Below, piece after piece: positions 47,332 to 56,735 of a DNA stretch of 64,000 nt (positions are counted from its first letter, which is position 1; every line of letters starts with the position of its first letter). Where the stretch lies: the NCBI RefSeq assembly GCF_000176235.1, contig NZ_ACZV01000004.1, positions 124,001-188,000 of the forward strand, in the 5' to 3' direction. This DNA is from Vibrio orientalis CIP 102891 = ATCC 33934. GTDB taxonomy: Bacteria > Pseudomonadota > Gammaproteobacteria > Enterobacterales > Vibrionaceae. The notes under the pieces are model-generated. The model had not been told where the DNA came from, ran no database searches, and saw only the letters and a list, made by a program, of their open reading frames with translations. A program made the translations under genes and the position numbers.

Positions 47332-48906
47332 ATGCAGTCAGTTCAAGGTACAGATGTTATGACATCTCAAACAGCGAGCTTGCCATCTAGTAAGAAAGTG
47401 TTCATTAAGTGGGGGCTGCTCGGCTCTATCGGTATTCTTAATGGTTACGCGACTATTCTAATGTATTCTCGTGGTGAGTTGGCATTTGCCCTACTTACCC
47501 TGATTTTAACCGCACTCGCATTATTCATTTTCGGTAGTAAAAAGACTTACGCCCACCGTTATATTTACCCGGGTATTGCAGGCATGATCCTGTTTATCCT
47601 ATTCCCTTTGGCGTATACCGTTGGTCTTGCCTTCACAAACTACAGTGCGAAAAACCAACTTTCTTATGAGCGTGCGCAAACCGTCTTAATGGATCGCACC
47701 TATCAAAGTGGCGACAGCTACCCGTTTACCCTTTATAAAACTGACAATGGTCACCGATTAGCGATCAAAAAAGGCGACCAACTGTTCGCGACTCAAGAAT
47801 TCGATATTGCTTCAACAACGGCAACGGATATGGATCTAAGTCGAGTTGACTCTGTATCTGGCGACAAAGAAAAAATCAAAACCATCATCAAGAACAAGGT
47901 CACACTAGGTGCTATTGACCTGCACTTACCTTCGGGTGATGACATCCGCATGAGTGGCTTACGTAAATTTGCCGCAGTCGTTCCGCTGTATACGTTGCAA
48001 GACGATGGTCTGTCACTTTATAACAACCGTACTGGTGAATTACTCAAGCCAAATATGGACGTGGGCTTCTATCAGCCCGTTGATGACAATGGTCAGTTTA
48101 CCGGCTCTACGGTTTCACCAGGCTTTATTGTTGATATCGGCACCCATAACTTTGAACGTGTGTGGAAAGATGAAGGCATCAAAGAGCCGTTTGTCAGTAT
48201 TTTTATCTGGACCGTGGTGTTCTCTGCTTTAACGGTGGGTTTAACGGTTGTTATCGGTCTTGTTCTCGCGAGTGTCGTGCAGTGGGAAGAGCTGAAAGGG
48301 CGTGCCATCTACCGAGTACTGTTGATTCTTCCTTATGCGGTTCCTGCGTTCATTTCTATTTTGATCTTTAAAGGTTTGTTTAACCAAAGCTTTGGTGAGA
48401 TCAATATGGTGCTTGAATCACTGTTTGGTATCAGTCCTGCGTGGTTCTCTGAGCCAATCTTAGCCAAAACCATGGTACTTATCGTGAACGTTTGGCTTGG
48501 CTTCCCTTACATGATGATTCTATGTATGGGCTTGCTTAAGGCGATTCCTGAAGATTTATATGAAGCTTCTGCGATTGATGGTGCGAACTTCATCGATAAC
48601 TTCCGTACGATTACGATGCCGCTGATGATCAAACCGCTAACGCCGTTATTGATTGCTGCCTTTGCATTTAACTTTAACAACTTCGTACTGATTCAGCTGT
48701 TGACCCAAGGCGGTCCGAATATGATTGGTACTTCTGAACCTGCAGGTTACACCGACTTATTGGTAAGCTACACCTACCGCATTGCGTTTGAAGGTGCTGG
48801 TGGCCAAGACTTCGGTTTGGCAAGTGCGATTGCGACACTTATCTTCCTGTTGGTTGGTGCGCTTGCGCTTATCAACCTACGTTTCACTAAGTTGTCTCAG
48901 GATTAA
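47332..48906 (+). CDS. malF: Maltose ABC transporter, permease MalF
   Basis: 524 residues. Eight membrane segments are predicted, including an N-terminal pair before the large periplasmic loop (about 110-280) that is the hallmark of MalF. The coupling motif is EASAIDGANFIDNFRTI with G-x-P following. The start at 47332 is chosen over 47359 because the longer N-terminus is typical of MalF in this group, though the Shine-Dalgarno evidence is weak. malG follows after 12 bases. Confidence 0.95.
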   Translation: MQSVQGTDVMTSQTASLPSSKKVFIKWGLLGSIGILNGYATILMYSRGELAFALLTLILTALALFIFGSKKTYAHRYIYPGIAGMILFILFPLAYTVGLAFTNYSAKNQLSYERAQTVLMDRTYQSGDSYPFTLYKTDNGHRLAIKKGDQLFATQEFDIASTTATDMDLSRVDSVSGDKEKIKTIIKNKVTLGAIDLHLPSGDDIRMSGLRKFAAVVPLYTLQDDGLSLYNNRTGELLKPNMDVGFYQPVDDNGQFTGSTVSPGFIVDIGTHNFERVWKDEGIKEPFVSIFIWTVVFSALTVGLTVVIGLVLASVVQWEELKGRAIYRVLLILPYAVPAFISILIFKGLFNQSFGEINMVLESLFGISPAWFSEPILAKTMVLIVNVWLGFPYMMILCMGLLKAIPEDLYEASAIDGANFIDNFRTITMPLMIKPLTPLLIAAFAFNFNNFVLIQLLTQGGPNMIGTSEPAGYTDLLVSYTYRIAFEGAGGQDFGLASAIATLIFLLVGALALINLRFTKLSQD

Positions 48907-48918
48907 GGAGAGTTTCCA

Positions 48919-49809
48919 ATGGCAATGGTACAAGGTAAATCACTTAAATACCGTGTATGGGCAACGCATATCATGATGTGGTTGTTCTTAGCGTCAATCA
49001 TCTTCCCATTGTTGATGATTATCGCGATCTCATTTCGTGAGGGTAACTTCGCAACAGGTAGCATTATTCCAGATAACCCATCGCTCGAGCACTGGAAGCT
49101 CGCGCTAGGCTTCTCGGTCACCAATGCAGATGGTTCAGTGACACCACCACCATTCCCTGTGCTGACATGGTTGTGGAACTCGGTAAAAGTGGCAGGTATC
49201 ACTTCAATCTTGATTGTTGCCCTGTCTACCACCTCGGCTTATGCGTTTGCTCGTATGCGCTTTAAAGGTAAGAACACCATTCTAAAAGCGATGATGATCT
49301 TCCAGATGTTCCCAGCTGTATTGGCGTTAGTGGCACTTTACGCCCTATTTGATAAGTTGGGCCAGTACATTCCATTCCTAGGTTTGAATACGCATGGCGG
49401 CTTAATTTTCTCTTACCTAGGAGGCATCGCTTTGCATGTTTGGACAATTAAAGGTTACTTTGAAACTATTGATAGTTCATTAGAAGAAGCGGCTGCTCTG
49501 GACGGCGCAACCCCTTGGCAAGCCTTTAGGTTAGTACTGTTACCTCTGTCTGTACCTATCCTAGCGGTGGTGTTCATTCTGTCGTTCATCGGGGTGGTGG
49601 GTGAAGTTCCGGTGGCATCTCTACTACTTTCTGATGTAAACTCATATACATTAGCAGTAGGTATGCAGCAGTATCTATATCCTCAGAATTACCTTTGGGG
49701 TGATTTTGCAGCCGCAGCAGTACTCTCTGCTATGCCTATTACGATTGTATTCTTACTTGCACAGCGCTGGTTAGTCGGAGGATTGACGTCTGGTGGTGTG
49801 AAAGGTTAA
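48919..49809 (+). CDS. malG: Maltose ABC transporter, permease MalG
   Basis: 296 residues, six membrane segments. The EAA coupling loop reads [24 protein letters not shown] lies just before the ATG. It pairs with MalF to form the channel driven by the MalK dimer. The C-terminus LTSGGVKG is conserved and in E. coli reaches into the MalE-docking site. Confidence 0.96.
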   Translation: MAMVQGKSLKYRVWATHIMMWLFLASIIFPLLMIIAISFREGNFATGSIIPDNPSLEHWKLALGFSVTNADGSVTPPPFPVLTWLWNSVKVAGITSILIVALSTTSAYAFARMRFKGKNTILKAMMIFQMFPAVLALVALYALFDKLGQYIPFLGLNTHGGLIFSYLGGIALHVWTIKGYFETIDSSLEEAAALDGATPWQAFRLVLLPLSVPILAVVFILSFIGVVGEVPVASLLLSDVNSYTLAVGMQQYLYPQNYLWGDFAAAAVLSAMPITIVFLLAQRWLVGGLTSGGVKG

Positions 49810-50138
49810 TAAGAGCAATAAGGGCGACCTTTTGGCCGCCCACTTGTACTTCGCTTAACACTTTTGGTTTGGCCGCCGATCAGTTAAGAAAAGTGCAGTT
49901 CTGGCGTTACGCATAGCTGGCTGTTAGCTAGATTCCTTACTATTTCACTACTAACAGTTTTTGTAACCAAAACCCGGTTTGTCCCGGGTTTTTTTGTGTC
50001 TGCGATTAGCTCACTGAGTATAAGAATTAAGATAGGCAGTACCACTGCTTATCCAAATCGATGCGACCAGAATACGGTTACTGATTGAAATGATGCAACC
50101 CTTTGCATTAAGTTGCGGGGCTGAGCACGTTGTGCTGG
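49810..50138. other. Intergenic region after malG
   Basis: 329 bases. A weak hairpin GGGCG/CGCCC lies near 49823-49842. The main terminator is at 49970-49996. The remaining stretch to 50138 shows no coding frame or repeat. Confidence 0.55.
49970..49996 (+). terminator. Terminator of the malEFG operon
   Basis: Stem AAACCCGG/CCGGGTTT (49970-49977 with 49984-49991), 6-base loop, then TTTT. It lies 160 bases beyond malG. Confidence 0.85.
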
Positions 50139-50399
50139 CTATAGCTCGCGGTTAGAAGGGGCGCAGCCTAGATGGCGGAGTAAAACGTAAATACTTTCTT
50201 GAGAGAGGGCGACTTTACGAAAGAGATCGGCGAACACGGCGTCACCTCCAAAGCAGGTTTGGATGTAGTGGTTGATCTCTTGCTCACCATACCCTTCGAC
50301 ATACATAGTTCGGACCCACTGGTACTCGACGGCTTTCAGGTTTGAGAGAGTTGATTCACTTAGGGTAGTTTCACCAAGGCTCAAGCAATATTCCTTCAT
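50139..50399 (-). CDS. Small protein of unknown function
   Basis: 86 residues from the ATG at 50399; a TTG at 50429 is the longer option. It is mixed charged and hydrophobic, without signal peptide or membrane segment, with three cysteines near its two ends (C5, C49 and C80 by approximate count). The pattern QWVRTMYVEGYGEQEINHYIQ suggests a helical fold. I do not recognise a family. It lies before and in the same direction as the thioesterase gene's far side, so no operon link is clear. No Shine-Dalgarno sequence is evident. Confidence 0.5.
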   Translation of the reverse strand: MKEYCLSLGETTLSESTLSNLKAVEYQWVRTMYVEGYGEQEINHYIQTCFGGDAVFADLFRKVALSQESIYVLLRHLGCAPSNREL

Positions 50400-50480
50400 A
50401 TTTATGACTTTGCTGGCGAATTTAAGCAAACAAAGATGAAAGAAAGATGACAGCGTTGGTGGTTAACAGGATGCTGACAA

Positions 50481-50505
50481 AAATAGAGGGGAGGCCCCTC
50501 TATTT
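50481..50505 (-). terminator. Terminator after the thioesterase gene
   Basis: An 11-bp stem (AAATAGAGGGG at 50481-50491 with CCCCTCTATTT at 50495-50505) is followed on the minus strand by TTTTGTC. Confidence 0.8.
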
Positions 50506-50526
50506 TGGAAGATTAGTGTAGCGAAG

Positions 50527-51012
50527 CTATTTTAGATATTTGACATGCGCTTCCATCTCTTCTCCGATTTGCTTACGCATGTTCATCAATCGAATCGCTG
50601 AGTCGCGAAGTTCAATATCTTCTTGAGTTTCAGGTTGCCATTCAGGAACTTCAGTCGGTTTACCATTCTCGTCTACTGCCACCATAATCACAATACAGTG
50701 AGTGGTGAGACGGTTTTTAAGCTCTTTAGGGTCGCTCGCTTGAACATCAATCGCGATGTGCATTGAACTCTTACCTGTATAAATGACCTTAGCACTCACT
50801 TCAACCAAGTTACCGACGTGGATCGGTTGCACAAATCGAATACCACCGGCATACGCGGTAATACAATATTTGCCACTCCAAGCGGCTGCATTGGCATAGG
50901 CGGCCAAGTCGATCCATTTCATTACGGCACCGCCGTGGACCTTACCGCCAAAGTTTACATCTCCGGGCTCAGCTAGAAAGCGAAGGGTTATATCGCGTTG
51001 ACCATTACTCAT
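50527..51012 (-). CDS. Acyl-CoA thioesterase, hotdog fold (YciA/ACOT type)
   Basis: 161 residues. The hotdog core has FLAEPGDVNFGGKVHGGAVMKWIDLAAY, of which DVNFGGKVHGG and the Asp are typical of the cytosolic acyl-CoA hydrolases. RFVQPIHVGNLVEV supplies the second conserved strand. It hydrolyses acyl-CoA to free acid and CoA; chain length preference cannot be told. It stands alone between its terminator and a divergent amidohydrolase lipoprotein gene. Confidence 0.92.
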   Translation of the reverse strand: MSNGQRDITLRFLAEPGDVNFGGKVHGGAVMKWIDLAAYANAAAWSGKYCITAYAGGIRFVQPIHVGNLVEVSAKVIYTGKSSMHIAIDVQASDPKELKNRLTTHCIVIMVAVDENGKPTEVPEWQPETQEDIELRDSAIRLMNMRKQIGEEMEAHVKYLK

Positions 51013-51307
51013 CTGTCAATCCTTTGTTGTTATAGGCTTTGTACATCACTCTTCATTAAATAACAAAGCTATTAACTATCTGCAACATCTATTCGAACTT
51101 TGTCACGGTTCACTTAACTACGCAAGTTTATGATCAATGAGTTCAGAATTGGTTGTTCTCATTTTTGATACAGCTAACGGTTGAAGTATTGCCCTACATT
51201 AATTACTTAATAAATATGAATTAATACACCAATCAGTGCGCTCGGATACAAGTCCAACCCAGCGGCTTATTTTAACAAGAACAGTTTCCCTCGAGGTTAA
51301 GAGAAAA

Positions 51308-53080
51308 ATGCATAAACTTCTAACAAAGAAAACGCTGTTGGCGGCGTCAGTGGTCGGTATGGCGGCACTTTTGAGTGCTTGTAGTCCTGCCGAAAAGGCC
51401 AGCGAAACTACTGCGGTTGAGCCTGTATCAGGTAAGTTGTTCATTGGTTCTTCGGTGATCACCATGAATGACAAGCAGCCGCGAGCTGAGGCTGTTTTTG
51501 CCAGTGATGATGGTACGATTCAGTTCGTGGGCGAGACAGAAAAAGCAAAAGAGCTTTACCCAAGTGCTGAAGTCGTCGATCTAGGCGCGCGCGTAATCAT
51601 GCCGGGCTTTATTGAACAGCACTTGCATCCGTTCCTTGGTGCGCTGACATTAAGTATGCCAGTGATCGCGCCAGAAGAGTGGCAACTGCCTGATCGAATT
51701 TGGCCAGCAGTGACGGGACACGATGAATATATAAATGCGCTTAAGGCAGTAGAAGCAGAGATAAGTGACCCAAATGAAGTGCTTTGGACGTGGGGCTATA
51801 ACAACTTTTTCCACGGTGAACTTAATCGTGAAGTTCTCGACTCAGTGTCAGCAACTCGACCTATTGGTGTGTGGCACCGTTCGGCTCATGAATTCTATGT
51901 AAATACAGCCTTTGTTGAAAAGTATGGCTTAAACCAAGCTGATATCGATAAGCTGGGAGAGGAGGTCAAAAGTCAGTCGGATTTAGTTTCTGGTCACTTC
52001 TGGGAAGGCGGGGCACTTATTTACTTACTGCCTAGGATCTATAAAGACCTAGGTAATCAAGAACGATTTGAGTTTGGCCTCAATCAAATGGTTGAGATGC
52101 TGCATCAAAAAGGCGTCACCGCCTATAACGAACCCGGTGCTTTTATACCTAAAGAGATGACGGAAACGTATCTTCGCATTTTAGGTGCTGACTCGACGCC
52201 GATGTACTCCTTCTTCACTCCTGAGAGTAAAACGCCGTTCTTAATGAAAGGTAGAGAAGGGGTTGTGCAAGCGGTTGAAGAGGTGACCAAGTCGCTGCCT
52301 GAAACCGGTAAAGTACGTTACTTTGATAAGCAGATTAAGATCTTATTCGATGGTGCGATCATTTCGCAGCTAATGAAGATGAAAGATGGTTACTTAGACG
52401 GTCACCACGGAGAGTGGATCCAAACGCCTGAAGATGTTGAAGCGATCACTAAAGCATTCTGGGAAAAAGATTATCAAATCTTAGTTCACGTGAATGGTGA
52501 CGAAGGCGTAGAGAAGCTGATTGAGATCATGCAGCGCCGTCAGGCTGAGTACCCTCGCAAAGATCACCGCTTTACCATTGTTCATTTTGCTAACTCGACG
52601 GATGATCAAGTGAAACAGTTGAAAGAGCTAGGCGCAATCATCAGTGTTAACCCATATTATGTGACAGGATTCGGCCAACGCTTTGGTGAAGTGGGTTTAG
52701 GTGAAGAGCGAGCTCATGCGATGGTTCGCTTAGCGACGATCGAAAAAGAAGGAATCCCGGTTTCTCTCCATTCGGATATGCCGATGGCACCGTCTGATCC
52801 ATTGTTATTGGCGTGGAGTGCGGTGACTCGTCAAACCAATGAAGGTAGTGTTCTGCGTCCTGATTTAGCGCTATCTTTGGACGGCGCGTTACGCGGAATT
52901 ACGATTGAAGCGGCATATTCATGGGGAATGGAAGAGTCATTAGGCAGTATTGAAGTAGGGAAAACCGCCAACTTTACGGTTCTTGACCAAGACCCGTATA
53001 AGGTCGATGTCCACCGATTAAAAGACATCCCTATTTACGCAACCGTGTTTGAAAGTAAGCTTTTCCCAATCGATAAATAA
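51308..53080 (+). CDS. Amidohydrolase-family lipoprotein
   Basis: 590 residues from the ATG at 51308, which opens the type II signal peptide with lipobox LLSAC (Cys near 25); an upstream in-frame start at 51236 would bury it. The amidohydrolase_3 (YtcJ-like) domain has the metal site EQHLHP and later HVNGDEGVE and HSDMPMAPSDP. Such enzymes act on cyclic amides, imides or N-acyl compounds; the substrate here is unknown. The lipid anchor places it in the periplasm or outer membrane. A terminator follows. Confidence 0.88.
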   Translation: MHKLLTKKTLLAASVVGMAALLSACSPAEKASETTAVEPVSGKLFIGSSVITMNDKQPRAEAVFASDDGTIQFVGETEKAKELYPSAEVVDLGARVIMPGFIEQHLHPFLGALTLSMPVIAPEEWQLPDRIWPAVTGHDEYINALKAVEAEISDPNEVLWTWGYNNFFHGELNREVLDSVSATRPIGVWHRSAHEFYVNTAFVEKYGLNQADIDKLGEEVKSQSDLVSGHFWEGGALIYLLPRIYKDLGNQERFEFGLNQMVEMLHQKGVTAYNEPGAFIPKEMTETYLRILGADSTPMYSFFTPESKTPFLMKGREGVVQAVEEVTKSLPETGKVRYFDKQIKILFDGAIISQLMKMKDGYLDGHHGEWIQTPEDVEAITKAFWEKDYQILVHVNGDEGVEKLIEIMQRRQAEYPRKDHRFTIVHFANSTDDQVKQLKELGAIISVNPYYVTGFGQRFGEVGLGEERAHAMVRLATIEKEGIPVSLHSDMPMAPSDPLLLAWSAVTRQTNEGSVLRPDLALSLDGALRGITIEAAYSWGMEESLGSIEVGKTANFTVLDQDPYKVDVHRLKDIPIYATVFESKLFPIDK

Positions 53081-53084
53081 AACG

Positions 53085-53117
53085 AAAACGCCCAGCAATG
53101 CTGGGCGTTTTACTATT
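53085..53117. terminator. Bidirectional terminator after the amidohydrolase gene
   Basis: Stem AAAACGCCCAGC/GCTGGGCGTTTT (53085-53096 with 53100-53111), 3-base loop, T-rich on both sides. It serves the two converging lipoprotein genes. Confidence 0.88.
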
Positions 53118-53139
53118 TGGAGTCTATAAGAGATTTGGG

Positions 53140-54312
53140 TTAAGAGTTCGGTGCCATGACTTTATCCATTAAGGCCATGCTCTGCGCAAAATACGGATTA
53201 TAGGTTAAGCGAGCGTGCGTTTTTCCAGGTTCGATGTAACCCCACGCTGAATACCAAATGTCTTTACCTTGAGCACACTGGTCTGAAGTGGTTTCAGTTT
53301 GTCCGTTACTGCAGATTAGGTTACTTCCACCAATACCGTAATTCGGGTTCTCAGGTGAAAATAGTAGCCCCATGTGCGAACCATTCGAAATGCGTTGCTC
53401 AGGCAACTTCATGGTGAATCGAGTTGATCGTTCGTCACTCAAGTCGTTTTCGCCCTGCCAAACTAGATGGCTATTTGGGTTGAGCATTTGGTTTGAGAAG
53501 GTATCAATCGCAAATTGTGTGCTGATGACCTTGTCACCTTCACTCAATAACATAAACACGGGTTTATCATACTTAGCGTGCTCAAGTTGCTGCTGGACAA
53601 CAGCCGATGTCTGATAATAGACGGCGGCAGCACTCATCGGTAATGAGTTATAGCGAAGCGGGTTATCTTCAGGATCTTGATCCGCCCAAGTGACAAAGTA
53701 GCTCGCTAAGCCTGCGAATTGCACAGCAGTTGAATTTGGCTGCAGTGCGGGAGAGAACAGCAATAACCCATTGATCGAATCATCTGCCAATGCTTCTGAC
53801 GTCACAAGGTTTGCTCCGGTTGAATAACCGCCTAGCCATACCGAATCCGTATCGTTTTTCAGTAGCTCAATATGGTGGTGTACCACACCTTGCCAGTCAT
53901 CTAGGGTAGGTAACTGGAGGTCTCCCACTTTGCTGGCATGGCCGGGCAATAAGATCGTTCTTACTAAGTAGCCTTGCTGGGATAGGTGTGTTGCTATATC
54001 AGCAAATGAGTAAGGTGAGTCTCCTAAACCATGGACAAGCAAAACGCCTTGACCATTAGGCTGCTCTGGGCGGTACTCTTTTGGCATAACAAGTGCGAGC
54101 TCTGACTCCTTATCAGCTGATATGAAGAGTCGATTGTCGCTCAGCCATTGCTTGGTTTCTTGTAGGTATTGCTCGAAGCTTTGTTGGGTATAGCTTGGCA
54201 GCTGTTGCGCTTTTTCGAACGCTGGATCTTGTGTTTGTGCTGTGCAGCCAACAACTATCAAAGCAGTGGCTGCGGCAGCGAGATAAAAAGCAAAAGCGGT
54301 TTTCTTACGCAT
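53140..54312 (-). CDS. Alpha/beta-hydrolase lipoprotein
   Basis: 390 residues. A type II signal peptide with lipobox VVGC (Cys23) anchors it. The hydrolase core has GVLLVHGLGDSPYSF (oxyanion region) and nucleophile elbow GGYSTGAN (serine of GxSxG). A histidine in SNGSHMGL or near PNSHLVW is a candidate for the triad. It resembles lysophospholipase or carboxylesterase lipoproteins. It lies 20 bases after a small membrane-protein gene read in the same direction, so the two may be cotranscribed. Confidence 0.88.
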   Translation of the reverse strand: MRKKTAFAFYLAAAATALIVVGCTAQTQDPAFEKAQQLPSYTQQSFEQYLQETKQWLSDNRLFISADKESELALVMPKEYRPEQPNGQGVLLVHGLGDSPYSFADIATHLSQQGYLVRTILLPGHASKVGDLQLPTLDDWQGVVHHHIELLKNDTDSVWLGGYSTGANLVTSEALADDSINGLLLFSPALQPNSTAVQFAGLASYFVTWADQDPEDNPLRYNSLPMSAAAVYYQTSAVVQQQLEHAKYDKPVFMLLSEGDKVISTQFAIDTFSNQMLNPNSHLVWQGENDLSDERSTRFTMKLPEQRISNGSHMGLLFSPENPNYGIGGSNLICSNGQTETTSDQCAQGKDIWYSAWGYIEPGKTHARLTYNPYFAQSMALMDKVMAPNS

Positions 54313-54332
54313 TATATAGTCGATTTTTCTTC

Positions 54333-54545
54333 TTATTTTGATACGTCTTCATATTCACCCTCAAGCACAGAAGATTTAGATGACTGCTGAGCTGAAAAAG
54401 GTGAACGATTCATCTTTAGGGATTTCTCAATCTTCTTACCCGTAATGAGTGCCGCGATAGTCAATGGAATCGCAAGGATTAGGGTAAATACCAAGGTAAA
54501 CATACCAATGAAAAGGGCGAAAATACCTGAAATTACTCTATTCAT
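54333..54545 (-). CDS. Small inner-membrane protein
   Basis: 70 residues from the ATG at 54545 (TTG at 54551 is longer). AGAGG lies about 7 bases upstream. One long hydrophobic segment (about 4-37, possibly a hairpin of two) is followed by a basic, then acidic tail. I do not recognise a family. It is co-directional with the alpha/beta-hydrolase lipoprotein gene 20 bases downstream. Confidence 0.65.
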   Translation of the reverse strand: MNRVISGIFALFIGMFTLVFTLILAIPLTIAALITGKKIEKSLKMNRSPFSAQQSSKSSVLEGEYEDVSK

Positions 54546-54653
54546 AATCAATACCTCTTAGTTATGTAGCTAGAATACCCATTAGTAAATGAATCGAACA
54601 TGAACGAGAGAGCAAAGCAAAGAAAATTGTCAATTGATGGCTATTCCTCGATC

Positions 54654-54684
54654 AAAAAAGCCACTTGCAGAAACTGAAAGTGGC
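54654..54684 (-). terminator. Terminator after the GAPDH gene
   Basis: Stem GCCACTT/AAGTGGC with an inner CAG/CTG pair (54660-54670 with 54674-54684) is followed on the minus strand by TTTTTT. Confidence 0.85.
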
Positions 54685-54758
54685 AAATAAAGGGGGATTA
54701 TAATAAGTATAGGTGTTGTGGAGCTTTGCTCCCGACCGAAGTCAGGAGCGATATTCCG

Positions 54759-56195
54759 TTATTTGGTTGGGTATGTTTTGAAGCGAACGCCCATCATCTG
54801 TTCCATACAGTGTACAACTTGGCAGCTGTAACCAAATTCATTGTCATACCAGATGTAAAGTACGCAGCGGTTGTCTTGAGCGATAGTCGCAGCACCATCG
54901 ACTACGCCAGCGAAGCGAGAGCCGACTAAGTCAGTAGAAACGATCTCAGTCGATTCTGTGTAATCAATTTGCGCAGACAGCTCTGACGTCAACGCCATTT
55001 CACGTAGGTAAGCATTTAGCTCATCTTTGTCCGTGCCGTTATCTAAGTTCAAGTTAGCGATTGCCATTGAAACGTTAGGAGTCGGTACTCGAATCGCGTT
55101 ACCCGTTAACTTGCCCGCTAGTTCAGGAAGCGCTTTCGCTACTGCTTTAGCCGCACCTGTTTCCGTTAGTACCATGTTCAATGATGCACTGCGGCCACGT
55201 CGCTCACCTGAGTGGAAGTTATCAATCAGGTTCTGGTCGTTAGTGAAAGAGTGAACCGTTTCGATATGGCCAGAGATGACACCATACTTATCATTCATTG
55301 CTTTCAGTACAGGAGTGATGGCATTAGTTGTACAGCTCGCTGCTGACACAATACGGTCTTGTGCTTCAATAACATTGTCATTAACGCCAAATACCACGTT
55401 TTTAATATCGCCTTTGCCAGGTGCAGTCAGTAGCACTTTTTCTGCGCCTTTACATTCAAGGTGCTGAGCAAGACCGTCTGCATCACGCCATACGCCTGTG
55501 TTATCGACAACAAGTGCGTCATTGATACCAAAACTTGTGTAATCCACTTCTTCTGGTTTGTTCGCGTAGATAAACTGGATGTAGTTACCGTTAGCAATGA
55601 TCGCTTTACGTTCTTCATCGACAATGATGCTACCGTTGAATTGACCATGTACTGAATCACGGCGTAGCAGGCTTGCGCGTTTTTCTAAGTCGCCTTTCTT
55701 GCCTCCGCGTACAACGACTGCACGTAAGCGTAGCGGATAGCCTGGGCCTGATTTTTCAACCAATAGGCGTGTTAGGAGACGACCGATACGACCGAAGCCG
55801 TAAAGGACTACATCGCGTGGTTCAGAAACGGTTTCACCGTTCATCGCACCCATTAGAGAAGTGTGTAAAAAGTCTTTCACACCATGGTCGTCATCGCGAC
55901 CTTGCCAGAACTGATGAGCTAATTGACCGATGTCGATACGACATGGCGAAAGTTCCATTTCAGCCAAAGCTTTAATGAGAGGAAGTGTTTGTTCTGGAGT
56001 AAGAGCCGTGCCAGTGTAACGGCGAGCTAGACGGTGAGTTTTGATGATATCGATAGTGGCTGCATTGACCAGCGTTTTACCAAAAAGTAATACTTCGACG
56101 CCTTTATGACGGTACAGTTGACCAAGAAGTGGAGAGATAGTTTCCGCAATCGTTTGGCTTGTTTGCCAATCTAAGAGGTGTTTCTCTGGGCTCAT
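54759..56195 (-). CDS. Glyceraldehyde-3-phosphate dehydrogenase, long form
   Basis: 478 residues, about 145 longer than the usual GAPDH. The nucleotide-binding start GFGRIGR lies at 133-139, so there is an extra N-terminal domain of about 125 residues (MSPEKHLLDWQTSQTI onwards). The catalytic cysteine is C288 in SAASCTTNAI, with HSFTNDQN and ERRGRSASLNMVLTETGA further on. The long form is known in Vibrio and related genera and is distinct from the glycolytic GapA. Cofactor preference and whether it works in gluconeogenesis cannot be told here. It has its own terminator. Confidence 0.92.
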   Translation of the reverse strand: MSPEKHLLDWQTSQTIAETISPLLGQLYRHKGVEVLLFGKTLVNAATIDIIKTHRLARRYTGTALTPEQTLPLIKALAEMELSPCRIDIGQLAHQFWQGRDDDHGVKDFLHTSLMGAMNGETVSEPRDVVLYGFGRIGRLLTRLLVEKSGPGYPLRLRAVVVRGGKKGDLEKRASLLRRDSVHGQFNGSIIVDEERKAIIANGNYIQFIYANKPEEVDYTSFGINDALVVDNTGVWRDADGLAQHLECKGAEKVLLTAPGKGDIKNVVFGVNDNVIEAQDRIVSAASCTTNAITPVLKAMNDKYGVISGHIETVHSFTNDQNLIDNFHSGERRGRSASLNMVLTETGAAKAVAKALPELAGKLTGNAIRVPTPNVSMAIANLNLDNGTDKDELNAYLREMALTSELSAQIDYTESTEIVSTDLVGSRFAGVVDGAATIAQDNRCVLYIWYDNEFGYSCQVVHCMEQMMGVRFKTYPTK

Positions 56196-56735
56196 TGTAT
56201 TCGGGGACCTTTCACGTTTTGGGGGCTGACTCTACTTTACTTGTAGGGAGTAAGTAGAAGTTGTATTAATTTTGTAATTTTTATGCGGCAGGATTGTAAT
56301 GCCTAATATCTTATTCTGCTAGGAAAAATAATAAGGGCTTTATTAGCTAATAAAGCGTTAACCATTGGCGTATTCTTCTGGTTTTTGTTGGGCGAGGATC
56401 GTATTGACTTTAGTAAACTATCACGCTTAATTCGCGCAAAAAAACACTTGAAGCACGTTATTGTTGTAATATTTTAAGGTTAATTTCATTCATTCAGTGA
56501 CCATGATCGACTTAACTACTGGAAACGTGAACATAAAAGCAGAGATTTGAGGCTAGAGGTTAGGATTACGCTATTAGCGTGCTTAATGTTAATCAATGAA
56601 CTGATTTTTGATCACGTTTTTAGAATCTTTTCTTAGTTGTTGGGAGGAGGAAGTTACGTGGCGTTACTTCCCCTATACCTGCGCAAATAAAATAGCGCAA
56701 TAGATATAGGGGAGAGGGTCTATGGCTCTACTTGA
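56196..56735. other. Intergenic region between GAPDH and the exopolysaccharide cluster
   Basis: 540 bases, AT-rich, with no convincing coding frame. CCCCTATA (56670-56677) and TATAGGGG (56705-56712), with an inner GCGC/GCGC pair, form a long hairpin just beyond the stop of the DUF4832 gene. No T run follows, so its termination role is uncertain. The promoter of GAPDH should lie in the left part. Confidence 0.5.

Noticed and set aside
51236..51307. Longer start for the amidohydrolase lipoprotein
   Set aside because: It would place a 24-residue charged stretch before the signal peptide; ATG 51308 opens the lipoprotein leader directly.
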